In this document: positions 7,265 through 15,291 of the stretch, one piece after another
How positions within the stretch are numbered: the stretch's first letter is position 1
Layout of the letters: each line of letters starts with the position of its first letter
Source: an uncultured Succinivibrio sp.
Lineage (GTDB): Bacteria > Pseudomonadota > Gammaproteobacteria > Enterobacterales > Succinivibrionaceae
Direction of reading: 5' to 3'
DNA: 27,460 bases
Assembly (NCBI GenBank): GCA_900770725.1
Contig: CAAGLL010000023.1
Span: forward strand, 1 to 27,460
The notes under the pieces: generated by a model
The model's input: only the letters and a program-made list of their open reading frames with translations
What the model was told of the DNA's origin: nothing
Databases searched by the model: none
Made by a program: the position numbers and the translations under genes

Positions 7265-8011
7265 TTACTGCGCGGCGAATACCGCGTTGACGGTCGAGCT
7301 CACCACCTGGGGGCCCGGGGTGTAGCGGCTCTCAGGCGCCTTGGCCGCATCGGATTGGACCGACATCAGGCGCATCTCGCCGTTGAAGACCGGGCGGCCG
7401 CCGCCGCGCTCGAAGGAGAGCTCGCAGGGCTTTAAGAGCTTGAGCCCAAAGCCCTTCGCCAGGTGCTCGGCCTGATCGCGGGCGTCGGCGATGGCCTTGT
7501 CGTCGGCCTCGTAGCGGAACTTGGCGTCGTCCTTGACGCGGTAGGAGAAGCCGCCCGCCTCATTGAATCCGCTTGCCATCGCCATGTCGGTGACCTGCGG
7601 GATCTTCGAGAAGTCCGAGAGGCGGATCTGCACGCTGCGCGCAGCCTCGTAGCCGTCCGTCACCTGCTTGCGGCGCTTCTCGTCGTAGGAGACCTTGGGG
7701 TAGAGGCTGATGGAGCCTGCGCTCACGCTCTCGCCCTTCACCCCGATCCCCTCGAGGGACTTTAAGAACGCGGCCATCACTCTCTCGCAGCTGTTGCGCG
7801 CAGCCGCCGGAGCCTTGTCGGACTGGCGGGTGGTGAAAGAGAGCACGGCCTCGTCGGGGCTTGCCTCGACCTGGCCGTGCCCCGTGATGGTGATGCGCGA
7901 CTTGATGGCCGAGCAGTCGGCCGCGGCGCCCCCGTCCTCGGCCAGGGCCTGGGCGGACGCGTACAGGAGCAGCGCCGCTGCCAGAAGGGTTTTCTCAAGG
8001 GTTGCGTGCAT
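7265..8011 (-). CDS. Periplasmic SIMPL-domain (DUF541/YggE-like) protein
   Basis: 248 aa. A cleavable Sec signal peptide is visible (basic MHATLEK, hydrophobic core, probable cleavage after AQALA near residue 24). The mature part begins with ITITGHGQVEASPDEAVLSF, the diagnostic opening strand of the SIMPL/DUF541 fold. LYPKVSYDEKRRKQVTDGYEA and ADARDQAEHLAKGFGLKL then match the family pattern. YggE-like proteins are periplasmic or outer-membrane oligomers linked to oxidative-stress resistance, but their molecular activity is unclear. GGAGG lies 8 nt before the ATG at 8011; an in-frame TTG 15 nt upstream overlaps that ribosome site and is rejected. It is the promoter-proximal gene of the unit with yoaA and tsaB. 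Confidence 0.88.
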   Translation of the reverse strand: MHATLEKTLLAAALLLYASAQALAEDGGAAADCSAIKSRITITGHGQVEASPDEAVLSFTTRQSDKAPAAARNSCERVMAAFLKSLEGIGVKGESVSAGSISLYPKVSYDEKRRKQVTDGYEAARSVQIRLSDFSKIPQVTDMAMASGFNEAGGFSYRVKDDAKFRYEADDKAIADARDQAEHLAKGFGLKLLKPCELSFERGGGRPVFNGEMRLMSVQSDAAKAPESRYTPGPQVVSSTVNAVFAAQ

Positions 8012-8035
8012 GGATGAAGCCTCCAAAACTCAAGG

Positions 8036-8074
8036 CCCTGCCGCTGCGGCAGGGATCGCTGAAGATGGATCATA
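8036..8074 (-). promoter_or_regulatory. Putative promoter -10 and leader hairpin of the SIMPL-yoaA-tsaB unit
   Basis: On the minus strand TATGAT (8074-8069) is a good -10 hexamer; no good -35 is seen at 16-18 nt. Between it and the start codon is a hairpin, CCCTGCCG-CAG-CGGCAGGG (8054-8036). Low confidence. Confidence 0.3.
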
Positions 8075-8134
8075 GCCCATCGCCAAAAAGCGCACCACGC
8101 GAAAGGACCGCCGCGCAGCGCCGCCCAAAGACGC

Positions 8135-8169
8135 GCCGGGGGCGGGACGCCGCGCGCCCCGCCCCCGGC
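8135..8169. terminator. Very GC-rich stem-loop downstream of dhaM
   Basis: GCCGGGGGCGGG (8135-8146) pairs with CCCGCCCCCGGC (8158-8169), a perfect 12-bp stem with an 11-nt loop. It lies 17 nt beyond the dhaM stop on the minus strand. Only a short TCTTT follows, so it is a likely but imperfect intrinsic terminator. Confidence 0.6.
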
Positions 8170-8186
8170 AGGTTCTTGATGCTATG

Positions 8187-8594
8187 TCACTTCTTGTGGA
8201 GCTGGCGCGCGCCCTCGGCGGTCGAGACCACCAGGTCGAGCGAGCACTTGGAGTCGGACGCGGCCTCGACGCCGGCGCCGATGGCGCCCTCGAGGACCGG
8301 CGCGTCGGCGATGCGCACGCGGGAGCGCAGCGGCTCCTCGAGCATCGCGATGGCGGCCTGCGAGCTTATGACGCCCGAGCCGAGGTCGGCGAGGACGACG
8401 ACGCCGTCGCCCTGATCGGCCTTCTTGATGGCCTCGAGCACGATCTGGGGATCAGTGCCGAGCCTGCCGTCCTTGGTGCCGCCAGCGGCGTAGATGGGCA
8501 TTTTCTTGCCGTCGCGCGACGAGATCTGCTGGACCATGTCGCAGATGCCTTCGGCCACCTTGGGACTGTGGGACACAACAACAATTCCGATCAT
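8187..8594 (-). CDS. dhaM: Single-domain DhaM-type PTS phosphocarrier (dihydroxyacetone kinase phosphotransfer subunit)
   Basis: 135 aa, the size of a stand-alone mannose-type EIIA domain. The start MIGIVVVSHSPKVAEG carries the phospho-accepting histidine (His9). AAGGTKDGRLGTD and DGVVVLADLGSGVISSQAAI match DhaM rather than ManX (the GGT-DG-GT motif and the DLGS loop). In the DHA kinase system, DhaM takes phosphate from HPr and passes it to ADP bound on DhaL, which phosphorylates DHA held by DhaK. No dhaK or dhaL is present in the window. The fused HPr and EI-like domains of E. coli DhaM are absent. AAGGAG lies 7 nt before the ATG; upstream in-frame starts extend into sequence with no family similarity. 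Confidence 0.88.
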   Translation of the reverse strand: MIGIVVVSHSPKVAEGICDMVQQISSRDGKKMPIYAAGGTKDGRLGTDPQIVLEAIKKADQGDGVVVLADLGSGVISSQAAIAMLEEPLRSRVRIADAPVLEGAIGAGVEAASDSKCSLDLVVSTAEGARQLHKK

Positions 8595-8930
8595 CGGTAA
8601 ACTCCTTTGTCTAAATTCAAGCCGGGGAGCGGGCCTTGTCCCGCGCCGGCGCATGTCTTTGCACGCCACCCCGCATGGCGGGGGCCGGGAAAGCCTTCGT
8701 CCCGGACGCATTCACGCATAAGGCCACAGCCACGAGCGCCCCATTGCTGCGCCATCGGCCTGTCATGATTATTGCATCTTATGCCAAATTCAGTGCGTTC
8801 ACATTGTTAATTATGATTTTTTGCATCAATTTGCGGCATCTGGCACACCGCGGGCGATGCCGGGCCTCATTTTGCGCAGCTGAAATGCCAGATCCGCACA
8901 TGCCATCAGGGCCAAGGAACCTCAAAAGAA
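8595..8930 (-). promoter_or_regulatory. Upstream region of dhaM with an AT-rich island
   Basis: No gene is supported in this stretch. An AT-rich island (about 8763-8835) stands out against the GC-rich surroundings and is the obvious place for a dhaM promoter on the minus strand; TAAGAT and TAATTA hexamers occur there, but no confident -35/-10 pair. A TGTGA half-site with a poor partner could be a degraded CRP site. A leader hairpin CCCCGC-ATG-GCGGGG lies at 8669-8683. Confidence 0.35.
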
Positions 8931-8957
8931 GGCGGCAGGAGCCCCGTGGCTCCTGCC
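8921..8957 (-). terminator. Intrinsic terminator of the 83-aa gene
   Basis: On the minus strand GGCAGGAGCC-ACGG-GGCTCCTGCC (8957-8934), a perfect 10-bp stem with a tetraloop, is followed by GCC and TTCTTTTGAG (8933-8921). It lies 20 nt after the stop of the 83-aa gene, on the same strand. Confidence 0.8.
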
Positions 8958-8977
8958 ACCTTGCGCCCTTGGCTCCA

Positions 8978-9229
8978 TCACGCCCTCTCATCGAGGGTGC
9001 TCCCAAGCGCCCCGTTCCCGTTCTTCCCATGGAGCCTGGCGGCCATCCCAGGCTCCATCGAGGCCTCCTCCTCCAATAGCGCCTCGTCCTCGACCTCGCC
9101 CTCGGCGCTCCCCTCGCCGCGCCACTTGGCGCGGTGCGGGCGCTGCACCTCGGACACGCGCCTGTTGAACACCAGGTCCGAGGGCGAAAGCCCCGGGCGC
9201 GGCAACACTGGATAGAGAACATCCGCCAT
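8978..9229 (-). CDS. Hypothetical 83-aa protein
   Basis: Family not recognised. MADVLYPVLPRPGLSPSDLVFNRRVSEVQRPHRAKWRG reads as a folded or binding N-terminal half (shown here only to describe composition: Pro/Arg-rich, DLVF core). An acidic stretch (about residues 43-56, Glu-rich) and a Gly/Asn tail follow. There is no signal or membrane segment. It is supported as a real gene by GGGAGG placed 5 nt before the ATG and by the strong intrinsic terminator just downstream on the same strand. It is isolated between dhaM and the divergent his operon. Confidence 0.6.
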   Translation of the reverse strand: MADVLYPVLPRPGLSPSDLVFNRRVSEVQRPHRAKWRGEGSAEGEVEDEALLEEEASMEPGMAARLHGKNGNGALGSTLDERA

Positions 9230-9413
9230 GCCAGCCTCCCGCCTTTTCGCCCTTGCCATTGCCTGCGCTTTTGCTTCCCTTCACCTTGAATATCGGCGCC
9301 TTTGAGCCAATGCGCCACCAAAAGCGCACCTTCATGAGAAATTTCATCGCTGATTTAGGATCTTGCAGGACAAGCGGCGCCGCCCTGCTGCCACGTGGGG
9401 CGCTATCCCTTTG

Positions 9414-9422
9414 TGCTAATAT
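9414..9422 (+). promoter_or_regulatory. Putative extended -10 promoter of the his operon
   Basis: TGCTAATAT is a TGn-extended -10 element about 84 nt upstream of the hisG start. No consensus -35 is visible at 17 nt, as tolerated by extended -10 promoters. A short hairpin (CTGCC/GGCAG, about 9440-9455) lies in the leader. There is no leader peptide with a run of His codons and no clear attenuator. The remaining part of 9230-9505 shows nothing else. Confidence 0.45.
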
Positions 9423-9505
9423 GTGATTTGCCGCACAACTGCCTGCCGAGGCAGCTGGGCGCGCGTTTTCCAAAAAGATTCAACCCATTGTTTAAAGAGA
9501 CAATC

Positions 9506-10435
9506 ATGAGCATTACCACAGCAAGCAGCGAGCAGGCCATGGAGAAGAAGCGCCTGCGCATCGCGATCCAGAAGTCCGGGCGCCTCACCGACGACACCGA
9601 GAAGCTCTTCAGGGCCGCCGGCCTAAAGTTCAACGAGAGCCGCGATCATCTGCTTGCCCATGCCGAGAACCTGCCCATCGACATCCTCCGCGTGCGCGAC
9701 GATGACATCCCGGGACTCGTGATGGACCACGTCGTCGACCTCGGCATCGTCGGCCAGAACGTCCTCGAGGAGACCGCCATGCAGCGCGAGGTGGACGGCA
9801 TGCCCACCGGCTACACCCAGGTCATGATCATGAACTTCGGCGACTGCCGCCTCTCCGTGGCCGTCCCCTCCGAGGATGACTGGCACGGCCTCAAGGATCT
9901 CGAGGGCAAGAAGATCGCCACGACTTATCCGTTCCTGCTGCGCCGCGTCCTCAAGGCCCAGGGGGTCAACTACAAGGCCGTGATCCTGAACGGCTCGGTC
10001 GAGGTCGCCCCGAGGGCGGGCCTGGCCGACGCCATCTGCGACCTCGTCTGCACCGGCGCCACGCTGCAGTCAAACGGCCTCAAGGAGGTCGAGACCGTCT
10101 ACACCTCCAAGGCCGTGCTCATCTCCCGCGACCAGCCGCTCTACCCTGAGAAGCAGCGCATGCTCGACATCCTGGTCCAGCGCTTCAAGGGCATCATGGC
10201 CGCCGCCGAGAGCAAGTACATCATGATGAACGCCCCCAAGGCCAGGCTCGAGGAGATCCGCAAGATCCTCCCGGGAGCCGAGAACCCGTCGATCATCGCG
10301 CTGGACGGCAACCCCGACCGCGTGGCGATGCACGTGGTCTCCCGCGAGAAGGTGTTCTGGGAGACGCTCGAGCAGCTGAAGAAGCTCGGCGCCACCTCGA
10401 TCCTCGTGGTGCCCATTGAGAAGATGCTCGACTGA
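9506..10435 (+). CDS. hisG: ATP phosphoribosyltransferase (long form)
   Basis: 309 aa. It catalyses the first and committed step of histidine synthesis, ATP + PRPP to phosphoribosyl-ATP. RLRIAIQKSGRLTDDTEKLF opens the catalytic part. GIVGQNVLEE and the PRPP-binding DLVCTGATLQSNGL are present. Residues about 225-309 (starting near KYIMMNAPKARLEEIRKILPG) form the ACT-like C-terminal domain of long-form HisG, which binds histidine for feedback inhibition and does not need HisZ. The start at 9506 follows AAGAGA; an alternative ATG 33 nt downstream would resemble the E. coli N-terminus. It is the first gene of the operon, with a 10-nt gap to hisD. Confidence 0.95.
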   Translation: MSITTASSEQAMEKKRLRIAIQKSGRLTDDTEKLFRAAGLKFNESRDHLLAHAENLPIDILRVRDDDIPGLVMDHVVDLGIVGQNVLEETAMQREVDGMPTGYTQVMIMNFGDCRLSVAVPSEDDWHGLKDLEGKKIATTYPFLLRRVLKAQGVNYKAVILNGSVEVAPRAGLADAICDLVCTGATLQSNGLKEVETVYTSKAVLISRDQPLYPEKQRMLDILVQRFKGIMAAAESKYIMMNAPKARLEEIRKILPGAENPSIIALDGNPDRVAMHVVSREKVFWETLEQLKKLGATSILVVPIEKMLD

Positions 10436-10445
10436 GGAGGGAGCG

Positions 10446-11732
10446 ATGGAAGTTTCCAACTGGAATGAGATCACACAGGAGCAGCGCAAGGCGCTGCTCA
10501 CCCGCCCGGCCCAGGCGAGCTCGCAGAAGGTCCAGGGCATAGTCGAGGGGATCATCTCCCGCATCCGCACCGAGGGCGACAAGGCCCTGCGCGAGTTCTC
10601 AAGGACCCTCGACCACTACGAAGGCAGGAACATAGAGATGTCAAAGGCCGAGCAGGACGAGGCCTGCGCGCGCTTGAGCCCGGAGCTCAAGGACGCCATC
10701 GACGTGGCCTGGGGCAACATCCGCGCCTTCCACATGTGCCAGCAGCCTGCGCACGTTGACGCCGTGACCTGGCCCGGGATCACCTGCTCGCTGCGCGAGC
10801 ACGCCATCGAGTCGGTCGGCCTCTACGTCCCGGGCGGCAGCGCCCCGCTGGTCTCGACCGCGCTGATGCTCTCGGTCCCTGCGATGATCGCAGGGTGCAA
10901 TGAGATCATCCTCTGCTCGCCCCCGCCGGTCTCCGACGCCATCGTCTACGCCGCGCGCAAGTCCGGCGTGACCAGGATCTTCCGCCTGGGAGGCGCCCAG
11001 GCCATCGCCGCGATGGCCTACGGCACCGAGACCGTGCCGCGCGTCCTCAAGATCTTCGGGCCGGGCAACCAGTTCGTGACCATGGCAAAGCGCCTCGTCT
11101 CAAACGACCCCAGCGGCGCAGCCATCGACATGCCCGCCGGCCCCTCCGAGGTCATGGTGGTCGCAGACGACAGCGCCAACCCTTCATTCGTCGCAGCCGA
11201 TCTGCTCTCGCAGGCCGAGCACGGCCCGGATTCGCAGGTGCTGCTCGTGACCGTCTCGCACGAGCTTGCCGAGAAGACCCTTTCCGAGGTCGAGCGCCAG
11301 GTCAAGGAGCTTCCGCGCCGCGACATCGCCCTGAAGGCGCTCTCGCACTCGCACGCCGTCGTCGCCAAGAGCGTCGGCGAGGCCTGCGCGATCGCCTGCG
11401 AGTACGCCCCCGAGCACCTCATCCTCCAGGTCCAGGATCCTGAGGGCTACCTCGGGCGCATCCGCAACGTCGGATCGATCTTCGTGGGGGCCTACACCCC
11501 CGAGTCCCTGGGCGACTACGCCTCGGGCACCAACCACACGCTGCCCACCTACGGCTACGCCAAGACCTGCTCTGCCCTGGGCACCGCGGACTACCGCCGC
11601 CGCTACACCGTGCAGCACGCCACCCGCGATGGCCTGATGGGCATCGCCAAGGTGGTCGAGGCCCTGGCTGACGCCGAGGGCCTGGGCGCCCACCGCAACG
11701 CCGTCGTGGTGCGCACAAAAGAAGGCAAGTAG
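10446..11732 (+). CDS. hisD: Histidinol dehydrogenase
   Basis: 428 aa, full length. It oxidises L-histidinol to L-histidine in two NAD+-dependent steps using a catalytic Zn2+. Signatures seen: YVPGGSAPLVSTALMLSVPA, FGPGNQFVTMAKRLV, DMPAGPSEVMVVADDSANP and DLLSQAEHGPDSQ, which carries the Gln and His zinc/catalytic residues. The C-terminal part has YASGTNHTLPTYGYAKTCSAL. The GGAGG ribosome site lies in the 10-nt gap after the hisG stop. As in enterics it is the second gene, although its reaction is the last of the pathway. Confidence 0.96.
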   Translation: MEVSNWNEITQEQRKALLTRPAQASSQKVQGIVEGIISRIRTEGDKALREFSRTLDHYEGRNIEMSKAEQDEACARLSPELKDAIDVAWGNIRAFHMCQQPAHVDAVTWPGITCSLREHAIESVGLYVPGGSAPLVSTALMLSVPAMIAGCNEIILCSPPPVSDAIVYAARKSGVTRIFRLGGAQAIAAMAYGTETVPRVLKIFGPGNQFVTMAKRLVSNDPSGAAIDMPAGPSEVMVVADDSANPSFVAADLLSQAEHGPDSQVLLVTVSHELAEKTLSEVERQVKELPRRDIALKALSHSHAVVAKSVGEACAIACEYAPEHLILQVQDPEGYLGRIRNVGSIFVGAYTPESLGDYASGTNHTLPTYGYAKTCSALGTADYRRRYTVQHATRDGLMGIAKVVEALADAEGLGAHRNAVVVRTKEGK

Positions 11733-11751
11733 GAACAACCGGAGGACAAAG

Positions 11752-12831
11752 ATGGACATTGAAAAGAACGTGGCGCGGCACGTCCGCGAGCTCACCCCTT
11801 ACCAGTCGGCAAGGCGCATCGGCGGCCACGGGCACACCTTCCTCAACGCCAACGAGTCGCCCAAGTCCGAGGCCTACCTGCTCAACTCGACCTCGCTCAA
11901 CCGCTACCCCGACTGCCAGCCGCACGATCTCATCGAGAAGTACTCCGACTACCTCGGGGTGCAGAAGGACCAGGTGCTGGCCTCCCGCGGCTCCGACGAG
12001 GCCATCGGCCTCATCATCAGGACCTTCGTCGAGAGCGACGAGGGGATCATGACCGCGCCCCCGACCTACGGCATGTACGAGGTGTCGGCGCACACCAACA
12101 ACGTCCACGTGGCGCACGCCAAGCGCGGCGAAGGCTTCTCGCTTAGCGCCCAGGCGCTCATCGACGCGGCCAAGGCCGCGCCCTTCCGCGTCAAGGCGAT
12201 CTTCATCGACAGCCCGGCCAACCCGCTGGGCACGCTCTTCCCCAGGGAGGAGCTTGAGAAGGCGCTCAAGGCCCTGCCCGACACCTTCATCGTGCTCGAC
12301 GAGGCCTACATCGAGTTCGCGCCCAAGGGCTCGTCCCTGGTGTCCATGGTCGCCGACCACGACAACCTCATCGTCACGAGGACCCTCTCCAAGGCCTTCG
12401 CGCTCGCGGGCATCCGCTGCGGCTTCACCGTGGCCAGCCCCGAGGTCATAAGGAACATGCTCAAGGTCATCGATCCGTACCCGATCTGCGATCCGGTGGC
12501 CCAGATAGCCTGCCAGGCCCTGACCCCGATGGGCATCGGCCTCATGGAGAAGCGCGTCGAGGGCGCCAACGAAAGGCGCGCGCGCCTGGTTCAGGCCCTG
12601 AAGGCCAACCCTCTGGTGACCGAGGTCTTCCCCTGCACCGGCAACTTCGTGCTCGCCCGCTTCAAGGACGGCCCGGCGGTGTTCCAGGGCGAGGCCCAGC
12701 ACGGCGTGATCCTCCGCTCGTTCGAGGACAAGCCGGGCCTCAAGAACTGCGTGCGCATCTCGGTGGGTTCCGAGGAGGAGCTCTCCGAGTGCATGAGGAT
12801 CTTAGACGAAATGGGAAAGGCCAATGGCTGA
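11752..12831 (+). CDS. hisC: Histidinol-phosphate aminotransferase
   Basis: 359 aa. It is a PLP enzyme of aminotransferase fold type I that converts imidazole acetol phosphate + glutamate to histidinol phosphate. LNANESP near residue 31 binds substrate, VLDEAYIEF (181-189) contains the PLP-contacting Asp and Tyr, and TRTLSKAFALAGIRCGF holds the Schiff-base lysine (Lys214). GGAGG lies 7 nt before the ATG. The last 8 nt overlap the start of hisB, suggesting translational coupling. Confidence 0.96.
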   Translation: MDIEKNVARHVRELTPYQSARRIGGHGHTFLNANESPKSEAYLLNSTSLNRYPDCQPHDLIEKYSDYLGVQKDQVLASRGSDEAIGLIIRTFVESDEGIMTAPPTYGMYEVSAHTNNVHVAHAKRGEGFSLSAQALIDAAKAAPFRVKAIFIDSPANPLGTLFPREELEKALKALPDTFIVLDEAYIEFAPKGSSLVSMVADHDNLIVTRTLSKAFALAGIRCGFTVASPEVIRNMLKVIDPYPICDPVAQIACQALTPMGIGLMEKRVEGANERRARLVQALKANPLVTEVFPCTGNFVLARFKDGPAVFQGEAQHGVILRSFEDKPGLKNCVRISVGSEEELSECMRILDEMGKANG

Positions 12832-13930
12832 GAAATACCTGTTCCTAGACCGCGACGGGACGCTCGTCGCCGAGCCTTCCGACGAGCAGGTCGACTCCTG
12901 CGACAAGGTGGTGTTCGAGCCGATGGTGATCCCCTCGCTCCTGCGACTTAAGGACGCAGGCTACAGCTTCGTCATGGTCTCAAACCAGGACGGGCTGGGC
13001 ACCGAGTCCTTCCCGCTTGACACCTTCACCAAGCCCCACGCGCTCATCGTCGACACCCTGGAGTCCCAGGGCGTCAAGTTCGACCAGATCCTGATCTGCC
13101 CGCACAAGGAGGAGGACCGCTGCGAGTGCCGCAAGCCCAAGCTCGGCCTCGTGATGCCCTACCTGCGCGATCTCTCGTGGGACCGCGAGCACTCCTACTT
13201 CATAGGCGATCGCGAGAAGGACGTGGAGATGGGGGAGAACATGGGGATCCACGGGATCCGCTACGACCGCCATAAGAACGGCTGGGTGGCCATAGCCGAC
13301 TCGATCCTCTCGGCCCACCGCACCGCGACCGTGGTGCGCAACACCCGCGAGACGCAGATCACCATCTCGGTGGACCTCGACGATCCCTCGCACAGCAGCT
13401 TCGACACCGGCATGGGCTTCTTCAACCACATGCTCGATCAGATAGCGACCCACGGCGGGATCTCCATCGAGGCCAAGGTCAAGGGCGACCTCGACGTCGA
13501 CGAGCACCACTCCATCGAGGACACCGGCATCGCATTGGGCCAGGCCTTGCTCAAGGCCCTGGGCGACAAGCGCGGCATCGGCCGCTTCGGCTTCATCCTG
13601 CCCATGGACGAGGTGTGCGCCCGGGTCTTCGCCGACCAGACCGACGATGACGGCGTGGGCGTGGCCCTGGACATCTCAGGCAGGCCCCACCACGAGTTCA
13701 CCTTCGACGCGGAGTTCACCCGCGACAAAGTGGGAGAGATGCCCGCCCAGATGGTGCCGCACTTCTTCGAGTCGCTCTCGGTCGCCATGGGGCTCACGCT
13801 CCACATGAAGGTGACCTCGGGCAACTGCCACCACCAGATAGAGGCCCTGTTCAAGGCGTTCGGCCGCGCGCTGCGCCAGGCGCTCGCGCGCCACGGCAAC
13901 GCCCTGCCCTCGTCCAAGGGCAAGCTGTAG
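12824..13930 (+). CDS. hisB: Bifunctional histidinol-phosphatase / imidazoleglycerol-phosphate dehydratase
   Basis: 368 aa in two domains. Residues 1-165 are a HAD phosphatase: the nucleophile motif is FLDRDGTL (Asp9, Asp11), the zinc site is CPHKEEDRCEC (Cys92, His94, Cys100, Cys102), and FIGDREKD follows. Residues 168-368 are IGP dehydratase with metal-binding DEHHSIEDTGIALGQ (226-240) and NCHHQIEALFKAFGRAL near the end. The fusion is characteristic of gammaproteobacteria and some relatives. It performs steps 6 and 8 of the pathway. It overlaps hisC by 8 nt and is followed by hisH after 8 nt. Confidence 0.97.
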   Translation: MAEKYLFLDRDGTLVAEPSDEQVDSCDKVVFEPMVIPSLLRLKDAGYSFVMVSNQDGLGTESFPLDTFTKPHALIVDTLESQGVKFDQILICPHKEEDRCECRKPKLGLVMPYLRDLSWDREHSYFIGDREKDVEMGENMGIHGIRYDRHKNGWVAIADSILSAHRTATVVRNTRETQITISVDLDDPSHSSFDTGMGFFNHMLDQIATHGGISIEAKVKGDLDVDEHHSIEDTGIALGQALLKALGDKRGIGRFGFILPMDEVCARVFADQTDDDGVGVALDISGRPHHEFTFDAEFTRDKVGEMPAQMVPHFFESLSVAMGLTLHMKVTSGNCHHQIEALFKAFGRALRQALARHGNALPSSKGKL

Positions 13931-13938
13931 GAGGATCC

Positions 13939-14547
13939 GTGAAAGTCTGCATCATCGACACCGGGACGGCGAACTTGAACTCGGTGCGCCAGGCCCTCAT
14001 AAGGCTCGGCGTTGATCCCGTGATCTCGCACGACACCGAAGTCCTGGGCAGTGCCGACCGCCTCGTCTTCCCTGGCGTGGGCTCGGCCGAGGCGGCCATG
14101 GGCGGCGTGAACTCCCGCGGCCTCGCCCCCTTCCTCAGGCAGGCGAAGATCCCGCTTCTGGGGATCTGCCTTGGCATGCAGTGCCTGGGCGCCTCCTCAT
14201 CCGAGGTGCCCGAGGGCAGCAAGCTTGAGAAGGTAGACTGCCTCGGCATAGTCCCGGGGCGCGTGCTGCTCCTTGACTCCAAGGGCGGCAGGCTGCCCCA
14301 CATGGGCTGGAACACCGTGGCGCACACGGACCACCCGCTCTTTGAGGGGATAGCCCAGGGCTCGTACTTCTACTTCGACCACTCCTACGCCATGGAGCTT
14401 GGCCCATACGCCATCGGCACGACCGAGTACGGCACCAAGTTCACATCGGCGCTGGGGAGCGGCAGCTTCATGGGGGTGCAGTTCCACCCCGAGAAGTCCG
14501 GCGCGTGCGGCGCCAGGCTCCTCAAGAACTTCCTCGACAACTTCTAA
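13939..14547 (+). CDS. hisH: Imidazole glycerol phosphate synthase, glutaminase subunit
   Basis: 202 aa class I glutamine amidotransferase. The nucleophile elbow is LLGICLGMQ (Cys77), and the rest of the triad is in GVQFHPEKSG (His183, Glu185). It hydrolyses glutamine and channels ammonia through the HisF barrel to PRFAR. The start codon is GTG (13939-13941), supported by GGAGG just upstream and by the conserved VCIIDTGTANLNSV start. It sits between hisB and hisA as in enteric operons. Confidence 0.96.
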   Translation: MKVCIIDTGTANLNSVRQALIRLGVDPVISHDTEVLGSADRLVFPGVGSAEAAMGGVNSRGLAPFLRQAKIPLLGICLGMQCLGASSSEVPEGSKLEKVDCLGIVPGRVLLLDSKGGRLPHMGWNTVAHTDHPLFEGIAQGSYFYFDHSYAMELGPYAIGTTEYGTKFTSALGSGSFMGVQFHPEKSGACGARLLKNFLDNF

Positions 14548-14556
14548 GGACAACGC

Positions 14557-15291
14557 ATGATCATTCCGGCCCTCGACCTGCTGGGCGGCCGCGTGGTGAG
14601 GCTCCGCCAGGGAGACTACGCCCGCACCACGGTGTTCGACCTCGATCCGGTCTCAAGGATCCTCAACTACGCACAGGACGGCGCGCCCTTCATCCACCTC
14701 GTGGATCTCGAAGGGGCGCGCGATCCGATGCGCCGCCAGCGGGCGCTCATCGCCCAGATAACCCGATCCTGCCCGGTGCCGGTCGAAACCGGCGGCGGGA
14801 TCCGCTCGGACTTCGACATCGAGAACCTCCTGAACCTCGGCATAGAGCGCGTGGTCGTCGGCTCCGCGGCCGTGACCGCGCCTGAGAAGGCCCTGGGATG
14901 GGTCCGCCGCTTCGGCCCGGATCGCTTCACGCTCGCCCTCGACGTCCGGATCACGGACGGCGTGCCCTACGTGGCAGTGCACGGCTGGCTTGAGACCTCG
15001 AAGACCACCATCGACCAGGCGCTCGCGCCATACCTTGCATATGGCGTCGAGCACGTGCTCGTGACCGACATCAGCCGCGACGGGATGATGAAGGGCGCCA
15101 ACACCGCCCTCTACTCCTACCTCTCGCGCCGCTACAAGGGCCTGGACATCATCGCCTCGGGCGGGATCTCGTCGCTTGAGGACCTTCGCGACGTGCGCAG
15201 GAGCGGGGCGCGCTCGTGCGTGCTCGGCCGCTCGCTGCTTGAAGGCAAGTTCACCGTAAGGGAGGCGCTCAAATGTTGGCAAGAAGGATAA
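14557..15291 (+). CDS. hisA: ProFAR isomerase (phosphoribosylformimino-AICAR-P isomerase)
   Basis: 244 aa (beta-alpha)8 barrel. MIIPALDLLGGRVVRL carries catalytic Asp7, and TLALDVRITDGVP carries the second Asp (Asp129). Half-barrel phosphate sites ETGGGIRS and IIASGGISSLEDL are both present. It converts ProFAR to PRFAR by an Amadori rearrangement. AAGGA lies 6 nt upstream of the ATG. The 3' end overlaps hisF by 19 nt. Confidence 0.96.
   Translation: MIIPALDLLGGRVVRLRQGDYARTTVFDLDPVSRILNYAQDGAPFIHLVDLEGARDPMRRQRALIAQITRSCPVPVETGGGIRSDFDIENLLNLGIERVVVGSAAVTAPEKALGWVRRFGPDRFTLALDVRITDGVPYVAVHGWLETSKTTIDQALAPYLAYGVEHVLVTDISRDGMMKGANTALYSYLSRRYKGLDIIASGGISSLEDLRDVRRSGARSCVLGRSLLEGKFTVREALKCWQEG

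Noticed and set aside
8780..8800. Possible sigma-54 site (TTGGCAT...GCA) upstream of dhaM
   Set aside because: Only 8 nt separate the GG and GC elements instead of the required 10.
8779..9321. 180-aa minus-strand frame overlapping the 83-aa gene
   Set aside because: It crosses the strong terminator at 8934-8957 and an AT-rich promoter-like region, and lacks a ribosome site; the 83-aa frame fits the signals better.
11419..12702. 427-aa minus-strand open frame opposite hisD and hisC
   Set aside because: Antisense shadow of hisC and the end of hisD, which are unambiguous.
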